A DNA stretch of 55,731 nt from an uncultured Clostridia bacterium (lineage in GTDB: Bacteria; Bacillota; Clostridia; Christensenellales; Borkfalkiaceae). Location: positions 1 to 55,731 of the forward strand of contig CANRGG010000010.1 in NCBI GenBank assembly GCA_947630115.1. Reading direction: 5' to 3'. The number at the start of each line of letters is the position of its first letter. Within the stretch, counting starts at the first letter, position 1. The notes under the pieces were generated by a model. It was not told the origin of the DNA. It searched no databases and saw only the letters and a list, made by a program, of their open reading frames with translations. Below, one piece after another: positions 50,808 through 55,731 of this stretch. Both the position numbers and the translations under genes were made by a program.

Positions 50808-52117
50808 AATTCCCCCGTGAGCGCCGAAAGTGCGGTCTCCTTGGTTCCATAGAGGCGGAAATTTTCCTCCGCCTTGCCTCCCGGCAGCCGAAATTGCCCG
50901 TTTTCCCCGTCGAAAAAGCTCATCTGGCGGGCGTTTTCGCCCGTCTCCGCCGCCGCGAGCAGCCCGCGCACCTGCCGGAAGTCTTTCGCGCCCGCATAGA
51001 CCCCGCCAACCGTGATGAAATGCCGCGCCCGCTTCAAAACGACGCGCATTTTTTTGAGATGTTCGGGGCGGAGCGTCGTATATTTGCGGGCTTCGAGGAT
51101 CTTTTTCGCGCTTTTCCCGCCGATCCCCGGCACCCGCAGGAGCAGTTCGAGCGGTGCGCGGTTGACCTCAACCGGAAAATATTGCAGATTGCGCAGCGCC
51201 CAGGCACATTTGGGATCGAGATCAGGCGCAAGATCCTCGTTTTCGGGGACGATCTCCTCTGCCGAAAAGCCGTAAAAGCGCAGCAGCCAATCCGCCTGGT
51301 AGAGCCGGTGTTCGCGCAGCTGTCCTGCCGGAAGATCGGGAAGGAGACTGTCTTGCACCAGCGGGACGTAGGAGGAAAAATACACCCGCCTGAGGTTCAT
51401 GCCGCGGTACAGCGCCTGCGTAAGCCGAACGATCTGCCCGTCCCGTTCGGGCGAAGCGCCGACGATCATCTGCGTGGTCTGCCCCGCGGGCAAAAAGAGC
51501 TCTTTTTTTCGCTCCGCCTTGACGAGCTGCCGTCCGTTTTCCAGCTGCTTCATGGGGAGGAGCAGGCTCTGTTTACTCTTTTGCGGCGCAAGCAGTTTCA
51601 GGCTCTTCTCCGAAGGCAGCTCGATGTTCGAACTCATCCGGTCGGCATACTTTGCTGCCTCGAAGATCAGCCCCTCGTCCGCATAGGGGATCTCCTTGAC
51701 GTGGATGTAGCCGTGGAACCGGTATTTGATCCGGAGCAGTTTTACCGTGCGGACAAGCCGTTCCATGGTCTCGTTGGGGCTCTTCACGATCGCGGAGGAC
51801 AGAAACAGTCCTTCGATATAGTTGCGCTTGTAAAAATCGGCGGTGAGCTCCGCAATCTCTTCGGGCGAGGCGCTCGCCCGCGGAATGTCCAGATCGCTCC
51901 GGTTCATACAGTACTTGCAGGAAAAAATGCAGTCGTTGCTCAAAAGGATCTTCAAAAGGGAAACACACCGTCCGTCCGGTGTGAAGGAATGGCAGCATCC
52001 CGCGGGATAGCCGTTGCCCATGCCGCCCGGATTTTTCCGCCCGCTCCCCGAAGAGGAGCAGGAGACGTCGAACCGCGCGCCCTCCGTCAAGATCTTCAAT
52101 CTTCTTTCGTCCAGCAT
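50804..52117 (-). CDS. Putative DNA modification/repair radical SAM protein (TIGR03916)
   Basis: The 437-residue protein has the radical SAM cluster motif CIFSCKYC (CxxxCxxC, about residues 63-70), the opening MLDERRLKILTEGARFDVSC with a Cys-rich segment, and a C-terminal helix-hairpin-helix (RVPGIGGKSAKKI, about 325-340) typical of DNA binding. It is thought to repair or modify DNA bases together with the TIGR03915 partner. Divergent from the two-component system gene. Confidence 0.92.
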   Translation of the reverse strand: MLDERRLKILTEGARFDVSCSSSGSGRKNPGGMGNGYPAGCCHSFTPDGRCVSLLKILLSNDCIFSCKYCMNRSDLDIPRASASPEEIAELTADFYKRNYIEGLFLSSAIVKSPNETMERLVRTVKLLRIKYRFHGYIHVKEIPYADEGLIFEAAKYADRMSSNIELPSEKSLKLLAPQKSKQSLLLPMKQLENGRQLVKAERKKELFLPAGQTTQMIVGASPERDGQIVRLTQALYRGMNLRRVYFSSYVPLVQDSLLPDLPAGQLREHRLYQADWLLRFYGFSAEEIVPENEDLAPDLDPKCAWALRNLQYFPVEVNRAPLELLLRVPGIGGKSAKKILEARKYTTLRPEHLKKMRVVLKRARHFITVGGVYAGAKDFRQVRGLLAAAETGENARQMSFFDGENGQFRLPGGKAEENFRLYGTKETALSALTGEL

Positions 52118-52186
52118 GCCTTGATTGTATCACATCCCCTGCAAAATGTCAAACGTTTGTTCGTTTCTTTTTTGCCAAATTTTTCC

Positions 52187-52250
52187 TTGCATTGTTTTGC
52201 TTACTTTGCTATAATAATTTCACGTAATTTTCACGTGATTGTGAAATATT
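52187..52250. promoter_or_regulatory. Promoter and tandem 11-bp repeats before the response regulator gene
   Basis: TTGCAT (52187-52192) and TATAAT (52210-52215) have a 17-bp spacer. Directly downstream, TTTCACGTAAT (52218-52228) and TTTCACGTGAT (52229-52239) are head-to-tail 11-bp repeats, followed by an inverse TGTGAAATATT (52240-52250). Head-to-tail sites spaced 11 bp are typical for OmpR/PhoB-type dimers, and the position over the start point suggests autorepression. Confidence 0.65.
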
Positions 52251-52292
52251 TGTAATAAGACGGTGATAAACTCCAAAAAAGGAGGGTGTAAA

Positions 52293-52964
52293 ATGAAGAT
52301 CCTGATCGTTGACGATGAAGAGATGATCCGCGCGGTCCTGCGCGAGTATATCGAGTTCGAGGGTCATGAGGCGTTCGAGGCGCAGGATGGGATGGAGGCG
52401 GTGAAAATGTGCCGCGAGCAAAACTTCGACGTGATCCTCATGGACGTCATGATGCCCAAGCTCGACGGATTTTCCGCCGTCAAAGAGATAAGAAAATTCT
52501 CCCAGACGCCCGTCATCATGCTTTCCGCGCGCTCGGAGGAGTACGACAAGCTGTTCGGCTTCGAGATCGGCTCGGACGACTATGTGACCAAGCCCTTTTC
52601 CCCGAAGGAAGTCATGGCGCGGATCCATGCGGTCACGAAGCGGACCGCGGGGACGAGCCCGGTCCAGAAGCGGGATTTCTACGAGTTCGAGGGCTTGAAG
52701 ATCGACATCGTGGGACGCAACGTCTATGTGGACGGCGAGCGTGCCGAGCTCACGCCGAAGGAGTACGAGCTTCTGTTCTATTTCGTCGAGAACGAGGGGA
52801 TCGCCCTCACGCGCGAGCGGCTGTTGAACCAGGTCTGGGGGTACGATTTCTACGGCGACGACAGAACGGTGGACACCCATGTCAAGATGTTGCGCGGAAA
52901 TCTCAAAGAATACCGGAAATTCATCGTCACGCTGCGCGGGCTCGGCTATAAGTTCGAGACGTAA
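52293..52964 (+). CDS. OmpR/PhoB family response regulator
   Basis: The 223-residue protein has a receiver domain (IVDDEE, phosphoacceptor Asp in ILMDVMMP near residue 51, Thr/Ser in MLSARS, Lys in TKPF) and a C-terminal winged helix (ELTPKEYELLFYF, TVDTHVKMLRGNLKE). AAGGAGG is 7 bases before ATG 52293. The sensor kinase gene starts 18 bp later, so the pair is one two-component system. No target genes are next to it apart from its own promoter repeats. Confidence 0.96.
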   Translation: MKILIVDDEEMIRAVLREYIEFEGHEAFEAQDGMEAVKMCREQNFDVILMDVMMPKLDGFSAVKEIRKFSQTPVIMLSARSEEYDKLFGFEIGSDDYVTKPFSPKEVMARIHAVTKRTAGTSPVQKRDFYEFEGLKIDIVGRNVYVDGERAELTPKEYELLFYFVENEGIALTRERLLNQVWGYDFYGDDRTVDTHVKMLRGNLKEYRKFIVTLRGLGYKFET

Positions 52965-52982
52965 ACAAGACAGGTCTTTATC

Positions 52983-54449
52983 TTGGGCTTTTTTCATCGA
53001 AAAAATCAATCTTCCGGAGGCGGGAAACGCCGCGTCCGTTCTTTAGGGCTGAACTTGATCCTTTGGCTCTCTTTTTTGCTGTTCGCGATTATTCTCATCG
53101 TGATCTTTACGATCATCAACAGCTATGAAATCAACTCCCATTTCCGGAGAAGGGAGGAGGACAACCTCTCCGCGGCGGGGACGGTGCTCAAGAGCATGCT
53201 CAACCTCGAATATCCCGACGAGCTGAGTGCCACCATGCTGAAGATCGCCAACGAATACTCGGTCTCCGCCTATCTCTTTGCGACGGACGGGAGCTTTGTC
53301 TTTCCCTTCGACTCTTCTTCCGAGGGCAACGACTTCAAGGATACCTACCAATATATCAAGGCGAAATTCGATGAGCTCGACCCCGAGACGGCGCAGCGGG
53401 CGCAGCTGATGTTTTCCACGGACGATTCCGCCAGCTGCGCCGCCATGATCACCTGGGAGGAGCAGGAATACTATCTGTACCTTGTCACCTCCTTCGAACA
53501 TGTCAACAGCATGACGGAGGACGCCCTTTGGCTCACGCTGATCATCGCGCTGTTTGCCGTCGCGCTCTCGCTCATCGTGAGCGGCTTCATCTCCATGGTC
53601 GTGTCCCGCCCGGTGACCGATCTCACGGCGCGCGCGGAGGAACTTGCCAAGGGGAACTACGAGGTCCGTTTCAATAAGGGCTATTTCCTGTCCGAACTCA
53701 ACCGGCTTTCGAACGTTCTGGACTATGCGAGCGCGGAGATCTCCAAGGCGGACAAAATGCAGAAGGAGCTCATCGCGAACGTTTCGCACGATTTCAAGAC
53801 GCCGCTCACCATGATCAAGGCGTACGCGCTGATGATCAACGAGATCTCGGGGAACGACCCCGTCAAGCGGGAAAAACATACGCAAGTCATCATCGACGAG
53901 GCCGACCGGCTCACCGCGCTCGTGGGGGATCTTCTCGATCTTTCCAAGCTGCAGGCGGGGATCGACCCGCTCGAAAAGACCGTTTTCAACCTGTCCGAGG
54001 ACCTCTACGGCGTCGCGGGGCGCTTTGAGGATTTCGCGACCCAGCGGGGATATGAGATCGTCACCGACATCGACGACGATCTGTACACGTTCGCCGACAA
54101 GCGGCGCGCCGAGCAGGTTCTGTATAATCTGATCGGCAACGCGATCAACTACACGGGCGACGATAAAAAGGTCCTAATCCGCCTGAAAAAGACGGAGACG
54201 GCCGCGCGGTTCGAGGTCATCGACAGCGGCGCGGGGATCCCGCCCGATCAGATCGACACGATCTGGGAGCGCTACTATCGCTCCGAACAGACCCATAAGC
54301 GCGCTGCGGGCGGCACCGGGCTGGGACTTGCGATCGTCAAGAGTGCCTTAAAACGGCAGGACATTCCCTTCGGCGTGACCTCAAAGGTCGGGGAGGGAAG
54401 CTGTTTCTGGGTGGAATTTCCGCCGCCGCCCGATCATCAAGACGCTTAA
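52983..54449 (+). CDS. Sensor histidine kinase
   Basis: The 488-residue kinase has two membrane segments (about residues 24-47, LILWLSFLLFAIILIVIFTI, and about 183-208) around an extracellular domain of about 135 residues. A HAMP linker (VSRPVTDLTARAEELAKGNY) is followed by the H-box ANVSHDFKTPL (His near residue 268) and N, G1 and G2 boxes (GNAINYTGDD, DSGAGIPPDQ, GGTGLGLAIVKS). TTG 52983 starts the protein with a basic N terminus; the Shine-Dalgarno (ACAGG) is weak, consistent with coupling to the upstream regulator gene. Confidence 0.95.
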   Translation: MGFFHRKNQSSGGGKRRVRSLGLNLILWLSFLLFAIILIVIFTIINSYEINSHFRRREEDNLSAAGTVLKSMLNLEYPDELSATMLKIANEYSVSAYLFATDGSFVFPFDSSSEGNDFKDTYQYIKAKFDELDPETAQRAQLMFSTDDSASCAAMITWEEQEYYLYLVTSFEHVNSMTEDALWLTLIIALFAVALSLIVSGFISMVVSRPVTDLTARAEELAKGNYEVRFNKGYFLSELNRLSNVLDYASAEISKADKMQKELIANVSHDFKTPLTMIKAYALMINEISGNDPVKREKHTQVIIDEADRLTALVGDLLDLSKLQAGIDPLEKTVFNLSEDLYGVAGRFEDFATQRGYEIVTDIDDDLYTFADKRRAEQVLYNLIGNAINYTGDDKKVLIRLKKTETAARFEVIDSGAGIPPDQIDTIWERYYRSEQTHKRAAGGTGLGLAIVKSALKRQDIPFGVTSKVGEGSCFWVEFPPPPDHQDA

Positions 54450-54470
54450 AGCAAAAAAGTTTCCAAACAG

Positions 54471-54493
54471 AAAAAAGCCCCGCTTTGGGCGGG
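54471..54493 (-). terminator. Terminator of the leftward membrane-protein gene
   Basis: On the minus strand CCCGC (54493-54489) pairs with GCGGG (54483-54479) and is followed by GCTTTTTT. Confidence 0.6.
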
Positions 54494-54514
54494 AGTCCAT
54501 AGGAATTCAAAATC

Positions 54515-54571
54515 AAGCGGTTTGGCGGATCGTCAGGCCGCTTTTTTTTGAAACGTCGCACGAGCTCGGGC
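54515..54571 (+). terminator. Terminator after the two-component system
   Basis: AAGCGG (54515-54520) pairs with CCGCTT (54558-54563), followed by eight T. Confidence 0.7.
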
Positions 54572-54608
54572 GGAAGGATTTTATACGATTTCTTTCTTGC
54601 CCAAACAG

Positions 54609-55523
54609 TCAGCTTTTCCGTTTTGTCTTTTTTGCGGCAATGATGATCATAAAAATACCAAGCGCGGCGGTGAGCGCACAGACGATCGCGCCCGTAATCG
54701 CATTCATGGTGGCGACATTGACGGTATCGCCCGCCGTGTCGAACTCCCGAAACATTGCCGTCTGCAAAGCGAGAATGGAAACAAAAGCGTCGGCAAGGTT
54801 GATATTCTTCGACGCCCGCACGGTCATCTCACGACTTCGCCTCGTCTTGACGAAATTATAGATCGACACAATGATTTTATAAAAGGCGTAAATCGCATAG
54901 GCGTAAATGGTAATGCCCGTATGAACAAACGAATCGTTTGCCCGTACCATTTGTAAAATGGCGGCAGAAAGAGCAATCGGGAGCAGAAGCAAAACCACAC
55001 CGCAAATGCTGTAAATGCGCGTATCTTTCCGCTCGGTAATTTCTTCCGTTTGTCCCGCCTTGACGGCTTTTCTGCGGAAAACGTGATAGACAAGAATGAT
55101 TCCGCGCAACACGATCAAAAGCACATAGTAGGCGGCGAGTGCGCCGAACCAAACCGAGCGGATGACAATGGCGACCGAGCCGTTATAGACGGCGAACGCA
55201 AGATTAATCGCAAACGAGCCGATCGAAAACAAGATCGTGCGGAAGCCGTATTCGGTGAAAAGTCTGTTCCAAAACGGCTTGTTTTCAGCCCACTTCAAAA
55301 CACGCTCGTTCAAATCGGGGAATACTTTGATAAAACCGTAAATGCAGTAACCGACCGTTACGCCCATCACGCCGAGGAAAGCATAACCAACCGTAACGTA
55401 TGCGGACAGGCTCTCTTGTGTCATAAACAGCGTTCCGCCCACCGTCGCGCCGATCCCGATAACGGCGAGGACGAGCAAAAGCCACAGCGGTGGCTTTTTG
55501 AGAAATTCGAGAAGTTTTTTCAT
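54609..55523 (-). CDS. Multi-pass membrane protein of unknown function
   Basis: The 304-residue protein has about seven hydrophobic segments, beginning PLWLLLVLAVIGIGATVGG, and a charged loop near residues 150-170 (FRRKAVKAGQTEEITERKDT). I do not recognise a family. It begins 1 bp after the stop of the TetR-like gene, so the two are co-transcribed and likely related in function, perhaps as a regulator with its target membrane protein. Confidence 0.8.
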   Translation of the reverse strand: MKKLLEFLKKPPLWLLLVLAVIGIGATVGGTLFMTQESLSAYVTVGYAFLGVMGVTVGYCIYGFIKVFPDLNERVLKWAENKPFWNRLFTEYGFRTILFSIGSFAINLAFAVYNGSVAIVIRSVWFGALAAYYVLLIVLRGIILVYHVFRRKAVKAGQTEEITERKDTRIYSICGVVLLLLPIALSAAILQMVRANDSFVHTGITIYAYAIYAFYKIIVSIYNFVKTRRSREMTVRASKNINLADAFVSILALQTAMFREFDTAGDTVNVATMNAITGAIVCALTAALGIFMIIIAAKKTKRKS

Positions 55524-55524
55524 G

Positions 55525-55731
55525 TTATTTGACAGGTGCTTTCATTGAGGGGCGCACACAGATAGAAATAATTTCGCAGATGAACAGAATATCGTCCTCG
55601 CACCCACGTTTCACCCATTCCATTGTAATGGCGGTGACGCCGCTGATAAAGTAGCGGGACATATATTCCACGATTTTTTTGTCCGTCACGCCGTTTTTCG
55701 CATAGATCGGGACAAAGATGTTTTCAATGAG
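55525..55731 (-). CDS. TetR family regulator, C-terminal part (cut by window edge)
   Basis: The last 68 codons of a gene that continues beyond the right edge. The end reads VEYMSRYFISGVTAITMEWV and KRGCEDDILFICEII, which matches the C-terminal ligand-binding region of TetR regulators of the DhaS/YcaF-like group (the FxxxGxxxxxxxW pattern). No DNA-binding domain is visible because the N-terminal part is missing. Only 1 bp separates it from the membrane-protein start. Confidence 0.7.
   Translation of the reverse strand, partial: LIENIFVPIYAKNGVTDKKIVEYMSRYFISGVTAITMEWVKRGCEDDILFICEIISICVRPSMKAPVK

Overview
The window looks like the chromosome of an anaerobic, Gram-positive-type bacterium of the Clostridia (Bacillota), with GC-rich coding sequence. 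The grounds are a CsoR-CopA copper module, MutS2, TmcAL, a group B-type [FeFe]-hydrogenase, the TM1266-type hydrogenase-system regulator, a pta-ackA acetate pathway, the TIGR03915/TIGR03916 DNA-repair pair, and very regular sigma-A promoters (TTGACA-17-TATAAT) with strong AGGAGG ribosome binding sites. I cannot assign a genus from the sequence alone.

Layout. 1-6.1 kb: a leftward nitrilase-family gene, then secA, prfB and tsaD. 6.2-10.4 kb: two unknown membrane-anchored proteins, a poorly explained AT-rich gap, a multi-pass membrane protein, a DacF-like D,D-carboxypeptidase and a 43-codon gene with an ideal promoter and terminator. 10.7-18.3 kb: M18 aminopeptidase, a domain-permuted GH3 beta-glucosidase, a MATE exporter behind a terminator-containing leader (candidate riboswitch), an APH-type kinase and an [FeFe]-hydrogenase. 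18.6-26.5 kb: tmcAL, pta-ackA, yceD-rpmF, csoR-copA (copZ fused in frame), arsR. 26.6-36.5 kb: uvrC, HAD phosphatase, U32 peptidase and mutS2 in an overlapping operon, then a divergent polysaccharide deacetylase, M16 peptidase, deoxyinosine glycosylase and TM1266-type regulator. 36.5-37.4 kb: two small leftward genes.

37,684-44,186 is the main discovery: an integrated filamentous phage (inovirus-type) of about 6.44 kb. It is bounded by a 59-bp perfect repeat of the 3' part of tRNA-Ser(GGA) and carries, in order, a DUF2726-like nuclease and an XRE repressor (leftward), a three-operator switch region, small membrane and coat-like proteins, a Zot-like morphogenesis ATPase, a pIII-like minor coat protein with a glycine-rich linker, a second anchored virion-like protein, a GC-rich double hairpin (candidate origin/packaging region), a Rep_1 HUH endonuclease and a tyrosine integrase. 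Its base composition is visibly T-richer than the host flanks.

44.4-55.7 kb: a membrane-anchored HTH regulator with a permease-ATPase-permease ABC exporter, a lipoprotein and divergent XRE gene sharing operators, a ferritin-like protein, the leftward radical-SAM/TIGR03915 repair pair, an OmpR-type two-component system, a membrane protein and the C-terminal end of a TetR-like regulator cut by the window edge. Recurrent regulatory themes are near-leaderless transcripts (uvrC, yceD, the small XRE gene, perhaps the deacetylase) and operators that exactly fill the 17-bp promoter spacer (prophage switch and lipoprotein promoter).
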